From Rubinisphaera italica (lineage in GTDB: Bacteria; Planctomycetota; Planctomycetia; Planctomycetales; Planctomycetaceae), in NCBI RefSeq assembly GCF_007859715.1, contig NZ_SJPG01000001.1, positions 3,684,728 to 3,748,727 on the forward strand: a DNA stretch of 64,000 bases, read 5' to 3'. Position numbers and translations under genes: made by a program. The notes under the pieces are model-generated. The model worked only from the letters and a program-made list of their open reading frames with translations, did not search any database and was not told the origin of the DNA. This document shows, piece by piece, positions 26,889 through 36,782 of this stretch (position 1 is the first letter of the stretch; every line of letters begins with the position of its first letter).

Positions 26889-27375
26889 GAATTTACGTTC
26901 CGAAAGAGTCAGCGATAATCAGGGGAGCCCATTTTAATGGGATTCGAGCAGCCGGAGGAATTCAAAACTCAGATTTTGATGTGCAATCGGCTACGGATCG
27001 TACTTTTATGCAGCAGCTGCAAAGAACTGATGGTATCTCTCGCATACAACTTTATCATACCCATGCGCCATTCTGTTTCCAGTTCCCTATCCCCATTCCC
27101 TCAGATTCTCAAAGAATTTCGTGTGAATTTTTCGGACTGGGAGATTCTTGGCGATCAGGAGTCCACCATGAGCAGGTCATGTTGTACTCGTTCCCAAGGT
27201 CCTCCTTGGGAACGAGTGAAATGATTTGATGTTGAGAATACAAGCACGAAGCGCAAGCGAGTGTGTCTAAACGGCATTAGTGGACACACTCGCTTGCGCT
27301 TCGTGCTTGTAATTTTATGTCTGCAACTCTGGGGCTTTGCTTCGCTACGCCCCCAGCCAACCTTTGTTCAAATAT
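26889..27375. other. Gene-free stretch rich in small palindromes
   Basis: Between purF and trpS. It contains a 14-bp-stem hairpin ACTCGTTCCCAAGG/CCTTGGGAACGAGT (27186-27217), related to the one at 34771-34800, a family A palindrome (27240-27310), and a segment (27326-27366) repeated near 13463. Nothing coding is supported. Confidence 0.6.
27240..27310. repeat. Palindromic element, family A (complete)
   Basis: Arms ACAAGCACGAAGCGCAAGCG (27240 onward) and its inverted copy ending at 27310 match the element at 12197-12266 almost base for base; the loop differs. Confidence 0.88.
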
Positions 27376-28359
27376 CTATTGACCAGTCGCAAACTGTTTC
27401 AGACCGCAGGCATCCCGGGCACGTTCCAGAACAGTACGGCCCTTCTCCCTGGCGGCTTTTGCTCCGGCTTTGAGGACATCTCGAACATAATCGGGATCCG
27501 CTTCGAGTTGCAGTCGTTTTTCACGAGCCTCGCCGAAGTACTCCAGAGCAGCATCCAACACCTGTTTTTTAGCTTCACCGTATCCCATTCCACCGGCTCG
27601 ATAACGTTCTGCCAATTCCTGCTGATGTTGCTCATCCGCAAACAGACGATACAGAGCATAAACCGGGCAGGACTCGGGATCTTTGGGATCTTCGACGGCT
27701 TTGGAATCGGTTTTGATCGAATTGATCTTCTTTTTCAGCTTCTTTTCTGGCAAAAAGATTTCGATGGTATTGTTATAACTTTTCGACATTTTCTCGCCAT
27801 CGGTGCCGGGAACTTTAGCGGTCTGATCGAGCACACTTGCGTTAGGCAATACGAACACTTCAGTTTCGTAGAGATGATTAAATCGCTGGGCCACATCCCG
27901 GGTCACTTCGATGTGCTGTACCTGATCGTTCCCAACCGGAACGACATCGCTGTCGTACAAAATAATGTCGGCAGCCATCAGAACAGGATATGTGAACAGA
28001 CCGGCATCGGCTGCAATCCCCTTGGCCTTCTTATCTTTATAGGCATGGCATTTTTCGAGGAGGTGCATTTGAGTGACCGTCATCAGCAACCAAGTCAGCT
28101 CAGAAATTTCCGGCACATCAGACTGCACAAACAGGCTAGCCTGATCAGGATCTAAACCCAATGCCAACAAATCGACCGCTGCTTCCCAGACGTATTCCTG
28201 AAGGAGAGCTGGATCGCGAACTGTAGTCAGTGCATGTAGATTAGCAATGAAGTAGAAAGCTTGCTCGTTGTTTTGCAGAGCGATGTATTGCTGGATGGCA
28301 CCAAAATAGTTGCCCCAGTGAAATCGGCCTGTCGGTTGAATGCCGGAAAGTACTCGCAT
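27376..28359 (-). CDS. trpS: Tryptophan-tRNA ligase
   Basis: The 327-residue protein charges tRNA-Trp. Class I synthetase signatures are present: [17 protein letters not shown] carries the HIGH-like motif (HWGN), and [10 protein letters not shown] carries KMSKS. The Rossmann core includes [19 protein letters not shown], the typical tryptophan-binding region. The length is that of bacterial TrpS. It lies ~35 bases before a family C palindrome and after pyrD on the same strand. Confidence 0.95.
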   Translation of the reverse strand: MRVLSGIQPTGRFHWGNYFGAIQQYIALQNNEQAFYFIANLHALTTVRDPALLQEYVWEAAVDLLALGLDPDQASLFVQSDVPEISELTWLLMTVTQMHLLEKCHAYKDKKAKGIAADAGLFTYPVLMAADIILYDSDVVPVGNDQVQHIEVTRDVAQRFNHLYETEVFVLPNASVLDQTAKVPGTDGEKMSKSYNNTIEIFLPEKKLKKKINSIKTDSKAVEDPKDPESCPVYALYRLFADEQHQQELAERYRAGGMGYGEAKKQVLDAALEYFGEAREKRLQLEADPDYVRDVLKAGAKAAREKGRTVLERARDACGLKQFATGQ

Positions 28360-28393
28360 CGGTAATTTCGCTGCTTTATTAGTAGTGATGATT

Positions 28394-28480
28394 GGGCGGC
28401 GGAGGCGCTCCGCTTTAGCGGAAGCCCCCGTGACGTATCAACTTTTCGGGGGCTTCTCTTCGAGAGCGCCCCCGCCACCC
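28394..28480. repeat. GC-rich palindromic element, family C
   Basis: An 87-base palindrome with inner hairpins: GGCGCTCCGCTTTAGCGGAA then GCCCCCG, a short AT-rich loop, then CGGGGGCTTCTCTTCGAGAG and CGCCCCCGCCACCC. Other copies: 33138-33226, 57746-57832 and 59448-59532. Confidence 0.88.
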
Positions 28481-28528
28481 ATGTAATATGTCAGACACGA
28501 GATACGTGCTAATGATTCAGTCGGAAAA

Positions 28529-29494
28529 TTAATTTTTGGCAATATTGGTCGATTCCATCACAGGAGATCGCGGTTGCTGGTCGATGCGTAAGGTTCCGAT
28601 GAAATCTTCGAGACGTTCTATACCTTGTTCCTGCATCACACTGCGTAGTTGTTGCGTTAATGTGCCACTGACAGAGGGATTGAAAAAAGTAGCCGTGCCG
28701 ACCTGCACTGCTGAAGCCCCTGTGACCAGAAACTCCATCACATCATCGATGCTTGATATGCCTCCGACACCAATAATCGGAATATCAACGGCTCGCTTGA
28801 CTTGATGAACGATCCGTAATGCAACAGGTTTGATAGCTGGTCCACTCAAACCGCCCATAATGTTTCCGAGAATCGGTTTTCGGGTTCGCCAGTTAATCGC
28901 CATTCCCTGGAGAGTATTGATCAGTGAAACCGCATCGGCTCCGCCTCGTTTGGCAGCATCGGCAATCGGGACGATATTCGTGATATTGGGCGTCAATTTG
29001 GCGATGATGGGATGATCGCACGCATTGCGGACAGCTCTCACAACTTCTTCCGTCGATTCGGGATTTGTACCGTAATCGACTCCACCACTTACATTCGGAC
29101 AGGAGATATTCAGTTCGAGCCCCGCCAGCTTCTCGAAAGGTGCCAGTTTTGCGGCCATCGTCTGGTAATCTTCGACACTTCGACCGGCGATATTCGCAAT
29201 GACAGCCGTATCGAGTTCCTGCAGGTAAGGGATATGCTTCTGGATGAAGACATCAAGTCCGTCGTTATCGAGCCCGATAGAATTGAGCATGCCCGATGCA
29301 GTTTCGATAGTGCGAGGCGGCGGATTTCCAATTCGGGCTTCCCGGGTGACTGTTTTGGGGATGATGCCGCCGAGCTCTTTGAAATCGACGAAGGGAGCCA
29401 TTTCCCGTGCATATCCGAACGTGCCGGACGCGGTCAGGATTGGATTTCGGAGACGAAGTCGTCCCAAGGTCACATTCAGGGAAGTATCAGTCAC
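28529..29494 (-). CDS. pyrD: Dihydroorotate dehydrogenase, class 1 (PyrD)
   Basis: The 321-residue protein oxidises dihydroorotate to orotate in pyrimidine synthesis. It matches the class 1B form: [15 protein letters not shown] at the N-terminus, [13 protein letters not shown] with the active-site Cys (class 1 uses Cys where class 2 uses Ser), VKLTPN-like [10 protein letters not shown], and the FMN loop [19 protein letters not shown]. The partner PyrK is not in the window. It is soluble, with no signal. An upstream terminator at 29533-29569 shields it from other transcripts. Confidence 0.92.
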   Translation of the reverse strand: MTDTSLNVTLGRLRLRNPILTASGTFGYAREMAPFVDFKELGGIIPKTVTREARIGNPPPRTIETASGMLNSIGLDNDGLDVFIQKHIPYLQELDTAVIANIAGRSVEDYQTMAAKLAPFEKLAGLELNISCPNVSGGVDYGTNPESTEEVVRAVRNACDHPIIAKLTPNITNIVPIADAAKRGGADAVSLINTLQGMAINWRTRKPILGNIMGGLSGPAIKPVALRIVHQVKRAVDIPIIGVGGISSIDDVMEFLVTGASAVQVGTATFFNPSVSGTLTQQLRSVMQEQGIERLEDFIGTLRIDQQPRSPVMESTNIAKN

Positions 29495-29532
29495 GGATTC
29501 AATTACTGTCGGTCAGGTACTGCTGCAGAATC

Positions 29533-29569
29533 AAAAAAACGCTCAACGTGAATAAACACGCTGAGCGTT
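29533..29569 (-). terminator. Rho-independent terminator upstream of pyrD
   Basis: On the minus strand AACGCTCA...TGAGCGTT, with an inner CGTG/CACG stem, is followed by seven Ts. It ends transcripts arriving from the small lipoprotein gene side. Between it and that gene, CCGAGCCA-TGAC-TGGCTCGG (29696-29715) and GAGCATTATG/CATAATGCTC (29723-29760) are two further hairpins. Confidence 0.75.
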
Positions 29570-29759
29570 AATGATTCTCAAGTGATTTCACAGCCAAAGT
29601 GTATCGCCCGACTTGTACTGATACAAATGAAGTCGCGCCAGGCCCATATTGGCTGGAAATTATCTACTATCACTGAACAATGATCATGGCAAAACCCGAG
29701 CCATGACTGGCTCGGTTCGCCGGAGCATTATGAACCAGTGTTTGCACATGCATAATGCT

Positions 29760-29978
29760 CTAGATCACGCCGCCGTGAGTTCGGTACGGTGTCGCCAGAT
29801 CGGGCATATCCAAACCCCAGATGCGTTCCCAGATATTGGGAACGTGCCGGAAGGATTCAGATTGATAGATCAATTGGCGTGCTCGGCGGTCGCGTTCTGC
29901 CGACCAGATCGGTACAAAACAGCCGACCTGAGTCCCGGCAATCGCAACCAGTATGAGGATGCAAATGAATCTCCGCAT
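29760..29978 (-). CDS. Small lipoprotein, 72 aa, unknown function
   Basis: ATG 29978 is chosen because GGAGG sits five bases upstream and the protein then opens with a classic lipoprotein signal ending VGC (Cys20). A longer in-frame start at 30011 lacks this. The mature part is only ~50 residues, basic then acidic (AERDRRARQLIYQSESFRHV), with no motif I recognise. It is followed by two hairpins and the terminator before pyrD. Confidence 0.65.
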   Translation of the reverse strand: MRRFICILILVAIAGTQVGCFVPIWSAERDRRARQLIYQSESFRHVPNIWERIWGLDMPDLATPYRTHGGVI

Positions 29979-30268
29979 TGTCGCCTCCATGCAACACACA
30001 AACGATGTCATCTCGTTTGCACACAGTCAGTCTGAATCTGGGGGGCGTTTCACAATTCCAACAGAGAATTGCTGATGACGTATAATTTACCCCTCGACAG
30101 AGGATGTCTCTCTGGTGTTGATATCGTCTTTACGGAAACTCATAGTGAATCGAATCAGGTAAAATATGCCGATTTTTCCGATTTTGCCATGTTGATGGAG
30201 ACAGAGCGTGACTGCATGTCCACTCTTTGACACACGACTGACCAAAAAGCAATTATCCAACAAAAAAA
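29979..30268. other. Gene-free stretch
   Basis: No supportable gene. A minus-strand frame of ~70 codons (30087-30305) crosses the terminator and is low-complexity in character, so it is not called. Promoter signals for the lipoprotein gene are presumably near 29990-30060. Confidence 0.4.
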
Positions 30269-30290
30269 GCACAGACAGGAATGTCTGTGC
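30262..30290 (-). terminator. Rho-independent terminator of the HU-like gene
   Basis: On the minus strand GCACAGACA-TTCC-TGTCTGTGC (30269-30290) is followed by seven Ts, 30 bases past the stop codon. Confidence 0.85.
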
Positions 30291-30319
30291 CACTTGCATC
30301 TGCATTAAGTAGATTCAGC

Positions 30320-30820
30320 CTACTGATTATAAGGCGAAGAAACCGGTGGAGATTCGATTTCTGCAATCTCTTCAGCCGGTGAACTTTCTGGTGGCACATC
30401 GGAAAGTGGTGCAGTTGGAGTCGATTCAATGGGAGTCGAAGGACTGATTTCTGCTGATGCAGAAACGTTTTCGCTTTCAGCGGCCTGGCGTTCTTTATCG
30501 AGCATCAGCTGGCTGACGCGTTCTTCCATCTCTTTGCCCGGCTTGAAGGTCACGACGTACTTCTCTTCGACATCGACCCGTTCATTCGTGCGGGGATTAC
30601 GAGCTTTCCGGGCGGCACGTTTTTTCACTTCAAAAACGCCGAAGTTACGCAGTTCGATGCGATGCTTGGGATCTTCCACCAGCGTATCGATGATCGACTC
30701 GAACGTCTTCTGCACGATCGCTTTCGTTTGCAATTGCGTCAGGCCGAGTTCTTCAGAAATCGCCTTCACAATCTCTTTTTTAGTCACGGCTGAAAATCCC
30801 TTATCCTGGCTCGACTGCAA
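30320..30820 (-). CDS. HU/IHF-family DNA-binding protein with acidic tail
   Basis: Residues about 10-100 are a bacterial histone-like domain: [16 protein letters not shown], then [18 protein letters not shown], then the DNA-gripping arm [13 protein letters not shown], then [17 protein letters not shown] further ~65 residues form an acidic, Pro/Ser-rich disordered tail ([20 protein letters not shown]). HU/IHF proteins bend and package DNA; the tail is an addition over the usual ~90-100 residues and could tune binding. A strong terminator follows. Confidence 0.88.
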   Translation of the reverse strand: MQSSQDKGFSAVTKKEIVKAISEELGLTQLQTKAIVQKTFESIIDTLVEDPKHRIELRNFGVFEVKKRAARKARNPRTNERVDVEEKYVVTFKPGKEMEERVSQLMLDKERQAAESENVSASAEISPSTPIESTPTAPLSDVPPESSPAEEIAEIESPPVSSPYNQ

Positions 30821-30856
30821 ACAACCCCTCCCACACCGGGAGCGATCTAAGTGTAT

Positions 30857-31342
30857 TCACAGTGAGGATTTACTGTCAACCCGCTCATTGGGCTCATTGG
30901 ATAGGAATTCACGATTCGACTGGTCAAAAAAATGAGATAACTCATTATACTCCCATGGCTTATGATACTTTTCATGTAATTTTTTTAGTTGCAGAATCGC
31001 TGCTTCGGTTATTTCACAGCATTTTTCGTCATAAGCTGGGTCGCAAAAGAAGATTCGGCACCCCGTCGGACGATTTTCCCGAGCCGTACATAAGCCTTTG
31101 TGTTGATATGGGCAGGCCTGGTTGACCGCTTCGCGAGCCGTTTTTTCAGGGGTATTGTGTTCAGTAGGCAGTTCCTTACGGAACAGAATGTCCGCTTCGA
31201 TTCTGGTTAGAAAGAGTTTGTGACCATAGTCTTTGAACCGACAACATCGTCCACTGATATCACAACGTGGACTGGCAGCAGCGACCTGGGCATCGACCCA
31301 GTCGTAGACAGCGAGAACTTCTTGTTCGAAGGTGTCAGGCAT
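30857..31342 (-). CDS. YkgJ-family cysteine-cluster protein
   Basis: The 161-residue protein has two Cys-rich groups: CDISGRCCRFKDYGHKLFLT near residue 23, and CPYQHKGLCTARENRPTGCR followed by FFC near residue 95. This is the YkgJ-type pattern thought to bind zinc or an iron-sulfur cluster, and no membrane helix is present. The role is unknown. It lies directly upstream of the HU-like gene on the same strand (36-base gap) but need not be cotranscribed. Confidence 0.85.
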   Translation of the reverse strand: MPDTFEQEVLAVYDWVDAQVAAASPRCDISGRCCRFKDYGHKLFLTRIEADILFRKELPTEHNTPEKTAREAVNQACPYQHKGLCTARENRPTGCRIFFCDPAYDEKCCEITEAAILQLKKLHEKYHKPWEYNELSHFFDQSNREFLSNEPNERVDSKSSL

Positions 31343-31457
31343 TAGGCATTAGGCGTTAGATTTGAGGTTTGTTACAACTCTAAGGAAATCAGGTGAGCTG
31401 GCGCAGTCATGCGACGGGTGGGTACGAGTCATTACTGACTCGACTCGCCCAAAGAAA

Positions 31458-32927
31458 TTATTTCGGGACTTCTTTAGGAATAATCCCCGCCTGCTGACCG
31501 ACAATTGTTAATTCTTTTCGCATATCCCTTAAGGCCATTGGCTGTGGACGAAGATGAATAATGGTTTCGCGACCTGCTGGTATTTTGTGATCGGCATCCA
31601 CATCCGCAACCATCATCAAGGTCGGAATGCGTTTGATCGAGACAGCAGCAATCAAATCTTCGTAGACATCCTGTAGATTTTCTCCATTCCGAAGGGTCGT
31701 CATACACAGAACGATGTGAGGCGGATCAGTATTTATCCGCCTGACTGCTCGTTCGACATCAGAAATAACGAGCACCCGAAAACCATGCCGATTGAAATAA
31801 TCTCGCAGGACATCCTGCTCACGAGGGCGGCGTTCGATGCACATCAGAATCACTTCCTCAGGCAGTTCCAATTCTCCCGATTCCTCATCTTTCTGCTGAG
31901 CCGCCGCAGTCATATCGAGCTTAGCTTTTGCTTCCATCAAATCGGTTAGTAATTCGGTCGGGGACTGATAACGTTCATCAGGATTGATGTGAAGTAGACG
32001 ATCAATAATAAATGAAACCTGCCTCGGGCAGCCGGGCATTGCATCGCTCAGTGCACGAATATTTCGATAGCGGGTAATCTGTTTGCGTTCTTCTCGACTG
32101 CGAGTTCGAGGATAAGGCGGTTCTCCCAGTAACATTTCATAAAGGATGGTTCCCAGAAAGAACAAATCGCTACGGGGATCGTTACGGGGGGCTCCGGTTT
32201 TCTTTTCCAGTGTCGAATATTCGAGAGCATGCTGGACGCCTCCATCACCAACTTTTTCAAGCAATTCGTCATCGGTTGCCAAACCGAAATCGATCAATTT
32301 GGCCGACCCATCGACGCTGAAAACGACATTGGTCATTTTCAAATCGCGATGCGTAAACCCGAGCTTGAGGGCATACTCGAGACCTCGAGCCATATCAATC
32401 GCATATTTCACGGTTTCTGCAGGTTCAATCTGTTTGCGGATCTGTACGAAATCCTTGAGATTGCCTCCCTGAACAAAATCCATGATGAAAAAGTGATAGC
32501 CGTTCTCAGAACCAACACTGTGAATCGGCACGATATTCGGATGCTTCAGTTTCATCCCGAGTTCAGCTTCGCGCCGAAACAAATCGACTGTTTCGGGATC
32601 ATTAACCCATCGATGCCGAAGCAATTTGACGGCTACGACTTTTCCAGTCTCAATTTCTTCTGCTCGAAACACCCGTGCAAAACTTCCTGCGGCATTGGGA
32701 TAGAGCAACTTACAGCCACCCAGAATGAGCACATCGGTATCGAGTCGTTTGATACTTTCAACCTGAAATGGCGTGAGTACGGACGTTTCAAGCATCACAT
32801 CGAGCAGGTCGGAGCCGGTCTTATTCTTGCCACCCAGTTTACGCAGGCTGGCATTCGCCTGATCTTTAGTGATCAGCCGCATGACAACAAGTTCTTTGGC
32901 CAGTCCCTTCGATGAGCTGAAATCCAT
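31458..32927 (-). CDS. Ser/Thr protein kinase with degenerate receiver-like domain
   Basis: The 489-residue cytoplasmic protein has a short planctomycete-type N-terminus (residues 1-60). A Hanks-type kinase domain (about 65-335) follows, with a glycine-poor P-loop (AAGSFARVF, 79-87), Lys101, catalytic HRDLKMTN (193-200) and DFG (213-215). The last ~130 residues resemble a response-regulator receiver: VILMCIERRPREQDVLRDYF, then HIVLCMTTL where the phosphoacceptor Asp would be expected but Cys is found. There is no membrane helix. It likely phosphorylates unknown partners, with the pseudo-receiver as a docking domain (inference). Confidence 0.82.
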   Translation of the reverse strand: MDFSSSKGLAKELVVMRLITKDQANASLRKLGGKNKTGSDLLDVMLETSVLTPFQVESIKRLDTDVLILGGCKLLYPNAAGSFARVFRAEEIETGKVVAVKLLRHRWVNDPETVDLFRREAELGMKLKHPNIVPIHSVGSENGYHFFIMDFVQGGNLKDFVQIRKQIEPAETVKYAIDMARGLEYALKLGFTHRDLKMTNVVFSVDGSAKLIDFGLATDDELLEKVGDGGVQHALEYSTLEKKTGAPRNDPRSDLFFLGTILYEMLLGEPPYPRTRSREERKQITRYRNIRALSDAMPGCPRQVSFIIDRLLHINPDERYQSPTELLTDLMEAKAKLDMTAAAQQKDEESGELELPEEVILMCIERRPREQDVLRDYFNRHGFRVLVISDVERAVRRINTDPPHIVLCMTTLRNGENLQDVYEDLIAAVSIKRIPTLMMVADVDADHKIPAGRETIIHLRPQPMALRDMRKELTIVGQQAGIIPKEVPK

Positions 32928-33398
32928 CAGTCCGTATCTATTCTCTCATCAGCCTCTTAATGTCTGCGGAAGAGGTCCCCGCACTGCAGACTCATCAGAG
33001 GATTGTGCATCTGTCACAGGAAAGTATAACAATTATAAAAAATTCATCGTAGCCATGCTATAAGCCTGAGGAAAGAGATGACTGCACAAACTTATCCAAG
33101 AACGTCTAACAAATCGTAATTAAGTCAAATTCACTTTGGGGTGGCGGGGGCGCTCCGCTTTAGCGGAAGCCCCCGAACATTGTTCTGCTATTCGGGGGCT
33201 TCTCTTCGAGAGCGCCCCCGCCACCCTCGTTTTTCATAAAGTTCGCAAGGAATTCAATTATGGATGTGCTTTTGAAGTCCAAAATCTGGCGAGTCCAACC
33301 CTAAAATCCAATTTCGGTCGAGATCGACACTGGTTTATGGTTATGATGATATTATTCATTCAAACATTAAGTGAATTACTTCACGACAGGAATAAGAT
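32928..33398. other. Gene-free stretch between kinase and radical SAM genes
   Basis: The genes diverge here. The only structured item is a family C palindrome (33138-33226). AGGA lies about six bases before the radical SAM start. No small gene is supported. Confidence 0.5.
33138..33226. repeat. GC-rich palindromic element, family C
   Basis: Outer arms GGGTGGCGGGGGCGCTCCGC and its inverted counterpart CGCCCCCGCCACCC, with inner hairpins; nearly identical to 28394-28480, but complete at both ends. Confidence 0.9.
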
Positions 33399-34724
33399 AT
33401 GTACCTTCGGTTGGCCAAGCGAATTCTCATGGAAAGTGATAAACGCTTGCTGTGGAAATTGTTCTACAACATGGGGCTGAAAGGGAGCCGCTCGGTTCAG
33501 TTGCATAAAAGACGGATGAAAAAAGGCGAGTACTTCCCCCCATTTCTGTACGTATCCATCATCAACAGCTGCAATTTGCGGTGTCAGGGATGCTGGGTCG
33601 ATGTCGCTCACAAACAACAGCGAATTGAGCCGGAAGCCTTTCATCGGCTTGTGAATGAATCCAAAGCCGAGGGGAATGTCTTTTTCGGCATCGTTGGTGG
33701 TGAACCGTTCATGCACAGCGGCTTGCTCGATATGCTCGCCGAACACCCCGATTGTTATTTCCAGGTCTTTACGAATGGTCATTTCATAACCGATGAAGTT
33801 GCCAAACGACTGCGTAAACTGGGAAATGTCACGCCGCTGATCAGTGTTGAAGGCAACGAAATCGTCAGCGATGAACGTCGCGGGCGGGCGGGTGTTTATG
33901 ACAAAACGATCGATGGTATTCAGAATTGCCTGAACAATAAAATCTTCACTGGAGTTTGCACCAGTCTTTGCCAGACGAATATTGACGATCTGCTGCAGGA
34001 ATCGTGGGTCGATCGCCTGATCGAGATGGGCGTGATGTACACCTGGTTTCACGTTTATCGTCCGATGGGCCCGAATTCGTCTCCCGATTTATGTCTGACT
34101 CCCGAACAGCAACTCCGCGCTCGCAAGTTCGTTGTCGAGATGCGTGCCAAAAAGCCAATCATCATTGTCGATGCCTACTTCGATGGCGAAGGGGGCGCGC
34201 TCTGCCCGGCTGCGACGGGAATCACGCATCACATCAATCCATGGGGCGATGTCGAACCCTGCCCGATCATTCAATTCAGTACCGATTCGATCCACGAAGA
34301 AGGCCGAACGATCAAAGAAAAAATCAACGGCTCGGCTTTCCTGCGAGAATTCCGCGAACTGGCAGCCGACACCACCCGAGGCTGCATTGTGCTTGAACGT
34401 CCCGACCTGCTGGCAAATCTTGTCGAAAAGCACGGCGCCAAAGATGTGACTGCCCGCAAGACGGCTCTCCCGGAACTGAAGGCGATGACCGTTCGCACCT
34501 CTCAATACAATCCCGGCAGTGAAGTTCCGGAAAAGAGCTGGGCTTATCGCATTGCAAAACGCTTCTTCTTCAACGATTTCAATGTCTATAAGGGGAAGGA
34601 TCACTCCAAGGCTTCTGCTCCGGCCATGATTCAACGTGGTGAAACAATTGCCGCGAATGGATCATCGAGCGGCCAGACATCAACTCTGGTGGAGTTGGAA
34701 ACTGGTAGTTTGAACTCTCAGTGA
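33399..34724 (+). CDS. Radical SAM/SPASM-like protein
   Basis: The 441-residue protein has the iron-sulfur/SAM motif C58-x3-C62-x2-C65 (INSCNLRCQGC), then GGEPFMHSG and a TIM-barrel pattern. A C-terminal Cys group (CPAATGITHHINPWGDVEPCP) recalls SPASM/twitch extensions that hold another cluster. Such enzymes modify peptides or small molecules. The target is unknown and no small precursor-peptide gene is evident beside it. Residues 1-45 are basic and may mark a peripheral membrane or partner site. The start is ATG 33399 with AGGAAT upstream. Confidence 0.85.
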   Translation: MYLRLAKRILMESDKRLLWKLFYNMGLKGSRSVQLHKRRMKKGEYFPPFLYVSIINSCNLRCQGCWVDVAHKQQRIEPEAFHRLVNESKAEGNVFFGIVGGEPFMHSGLLDMLAEHPDCYFQVFTNGHFITDEVAKRLRKLGNVTPLISVEGNEIVSDERRGRAGVYDKTIDGIQNCLNNKIFTGVCTSLCQTNIDDLLQESWVDRLIEMGVMYTWFHVYRPMGPNSSPDLCLTPEQQLRARKFVVEMRAKKPIIIVDAYFDGEGGALCPAATGITHHINPWGDVEPCPIIQFSTDSIHEEGRTIKEKINGSAFLREFRELAADTTRGCIVLERPDLLANLVEKHGAKDVTARKTALPELKAMTVRTSQYNPGSEVPEKSWAYRIAKRFFFNDFNVYKGKDHSKASAPAMIQRGETIAANGSSSGQTSTLVELETGSLNSQ

Positions 34725-34735
34725 TGACTGAATTT

Positions 34736-34762
34736 ACAAGCACGAAGCGCAAGCGAGTGTGT
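34736..34762. repeat. Half of family A palindrome (left arm)
   Basis: ACAAGCACGAAGCGCAAGCG with GAGTGTG matches the left arms of complete elements. Its partner arm is 750 bases away at 35489-35515, with a lipoprotein gene between. Confidence 0.8.
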
Positions 34763-34770
34763 CGGATTTT

Positions 34771-34800
34771 CTTGTCCCCAAGGTCCCCCTTGGGGACAAG
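34771..34800. repeat. 13-bp-stem hairpin
   Basis: CTTGTCCCCAAGG / CCTTGGGGACAAG, loop TCCC. It is related to the hairpin at 27186-27217. It has no T-run on either strand, so it is a REP-like palindrome rather than a clear terminator. Confidence 0.75.
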
Positions 34801-34818
34801 AAAATATTCAGAGAAAAT

Positions 34819-35430
34819 CTATTTAGAGAGTTCCTGAATCTTCGGATCATCCGGAAACACACTCTGCACTAAGCGAATCAAGCGTTTTTCTGTGCAATCA
34901 AAATCTCCCCATCCAATCAGTTCTCCATCTTCAAACACACCAAGGTGAGCGCACAAAAAGCAGATCAGTACATCAATGCTCTTCACTTTGCCAGTAAATT
35001 TTATTCTTACTCCCGGCATTGGCCTGCATCCCTTGGCGCCAAGAATCACATTGAAAGACTTTTTTGAAGTCATAAAATTGATAAATTCAGAAGCAATCTC
35101 AGGATTTAATCCAACTGGGCCTTCAATGATGGGATAATCCTCTACAGTGGCTTGGCCCCAACTTTGCCACTGGGAAGAGGGATCAATAGTAAATGCTTCG
35201 ACAGTTGCAGCATTTGAAACGATTTTGTAATTCTCCTCATTTTTGTAGACCTCTTTTTTAAACTTTTCTTCAGATAAATAAACCTCACCAAATGGATTCT
35301 GTTCAGTCAAGGAGGAATTATTTGAATCGCAACCCAAAACCACTACGAATGCCAATAAAATTAACACTCCAAATGGATAGCAATCAGATACGTATTGTTT
35401 AAATCGATCAACCCTAGTGGACTGTGCCAT
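34819..35430 (-). CDS. Hypothetical lipoprotein, 203 aa
   Basis: I recognise no family. A hydrophobic stretch (PFGVLILLAFVVVLGCDSN, residues 19-37) ends in VLGC, a lipobox with Cys34, though the leader is long. The mature part is soluble with three further Cys (GAKGCRPMPG, LICFLCAHLG). The base composition seems more A/T-rich than its neighbours by eye. It sits between two oppositely oriented half copies of the family A palindrome, as if inserted into one element, and is not linked to the radical SAM gene (opposite strand). Confidence 0.6.
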   Translation of the reverse strand: MAQSTRVDRFKQYVSDCYPFGVLILLAFVVVLGCDSNNSSLTEQNPFGEVYLSEEKFKKEVYKNEENYKIVSNAATVEAFTIDPSSQWQSWGQATVEDYPIIEGPVGLNPEIASEFINFMTSKKSFNVILGAKGCRPMPGVRIKFTGKVKSIDVLICFLCAHLGVFEDGELIGWGDFDCTEKRLIRLVQSVFPDDPKIQELSK

Positions 35431-35488
35431 TTTTATTTAACCCTGAGTTGAACAATAAACTCACAACTTATTGACAGTGATGGCGTCG

Positions 35489-35515
35489 ACTCACTCGCTT
35501 GCGATTCGTGCTTGT
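35489..35515. repeat. Half of family A palindrome (right arm)
   Basis: ACTCACTCGCTTGCGATTCG and TGCTTGT match right arms of complete elements, with one change. It pairs with the left arm at 34736. Confidence 0.8.
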
Positions 35516-35519
35516 ATTT

Positions 35520-36527
35520 TTATTCCGACGCAACTGCTGGTGTCCCGAGTTGAATCTGGAAGAGTTCGATCAACTTTTCGATGACGGTTTCCATCGATCC
35601 CGTAATCATCGCGCCGGAGGCGAGTCGATGACCGCCGCCGCCGAATTGTTCGGCGACTAAGGTGACATCGACCCCTTCCCGGCTGCGGAGGCTGGCTTTG
35701 ATCTGGCGGTTTTGTTGTTGAACGAGAATGAAGGCGGCTCGTGTTCCTTTAATTTTCATGCACTCGTTGACGAGGCTTTCGGTGTCGGCTGGATGTGCTT
35801 TCGTTTCGGCAAAATCAGCTTGAGTCACGTAGGTATAAACGAGCTGACCTTCACAGGCGAGTTGCACCCGCTGTAATGCAATGCCTGAAAGCTTGAGTCG
35901 TTCGAGCGAGGCCTGCTCGTACAACTTAGTGTAAAGCTCCGATGGACTGGCACCGGCTTTCATGAGATCCGAAATGATTTGCATCGTCTCGGCTGTGGTC
36001 GCCGGAAAGCGGAACCAGCCGGTATCGGTGGCGATGGCTGAATACAAAGCGTTGGCTTCTTGAGGAGTCGGTTGATACCCGCAATCAACCATCAAATCAT
36101 AAATCAAACAGCCGGCAGCCGGTGAAGTCACATCTTTGAATTCGTGAGCACTCAAATCATCGGAACTGGCGTGATGATCGATCACGACCTTGATGGAGTC
36201 CGACTTCTGCATCTTTTTGCCGACATCGCCAATTTGAATCCATGCGCTGGTATCGACAATGATATGGACATCGCATTTCTGCAGAGATTCCGACAAGGCT
36301 GACGAATCGTTGAGGCAATGGACTTTGTTCTCGGGATCGAGAAAATAAAGATGTTTCGGAGTTGAACTCGGATTGATAATCTCGACGGTTTTCCCCATCG
36401 ATTCCAGCAATCCTGTCAATGCAAGTTCAGAGCCCAAGGCATCAGCATCGGGCCGGACGTGGCTGGTAATCACAAAATGCTGGTTGTTGTCAATAATTGT
36501 ACGCAATCCGGACCAGTCGATACTCAT
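35520..36527 (-). CDS. DHH-family phosphoesterase (NrnA-like)
   Basis: Start ATG 36527 is preferred; the in-frame 36608 start would add 27 residues before the conserved fold begins. The 335-residue product matches NrnA-type bifunctional nanoRNase/pAp-phosphatase proteins. It has the metal motif [10 protein letters not shown] (residues 22-31), later VDTSAW and DHHASSDD (about 120-127), the C-terminal DHHA1 domain with [20 protein letters not shown] near the end, and RLASGA. It degrades very short RNA or pAp. The gene stands alone. Confidence 0.87.
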   Translation of the reverse strand: MSIDWSGLRTIIDNNQHFVITSHVRPDADALGSELALTGLLESMGKTVEIINPSSTPKHLYFLDPENKVHCLNDSSALSESLQKCDVHIIVDTSAWIQIGDVGKKMQKSDSIKVVIDHHASSDDLSAHEFKDVTSPAAGCLIYDLMVDCGYQPTPQEANALYSAIATDTGWFRFPATTAETMQIISDLMKAGASPSELYTKLYEQASLERLKLSGIALQRVQLACEGQLVYTYVTQADFAETKAHPADTESLVNECMKIKGTRAAFILVQQQNRQIKASLRSREGVDVTLVAEQFGGGGHRLASGAMITGSMETVIEKLIELFQIQLGTPAVASE

Positions 36528-36782
36528 AGTTCTGCTTTCAACTCCAAAGCTGGCCTGTGCGATAATTAATAGTGTTTTCGTGTCCACTCCTAATTGTGCT
36601 GATGACACTCGTCATCGATTAGTCTACAATTTTTTGATGTGAATCTGTATCTCACAGCACCGGAAACTTCATAACTCAAGCATCATTTGTGTTAATAATT
36701 CGGGTTGATGATCTTGGACATGCACTTATAGGAGTGCATTGAACTGGTATCGACGCTCAATTCTAAGCCTTGAAAAGGCACT

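Noticed and set aside
27337..28155. 272-codon plus-strand frame
   Set aside because: It is the complement of trpS, whose HIGH- and KMSKS-type motifs are clear.
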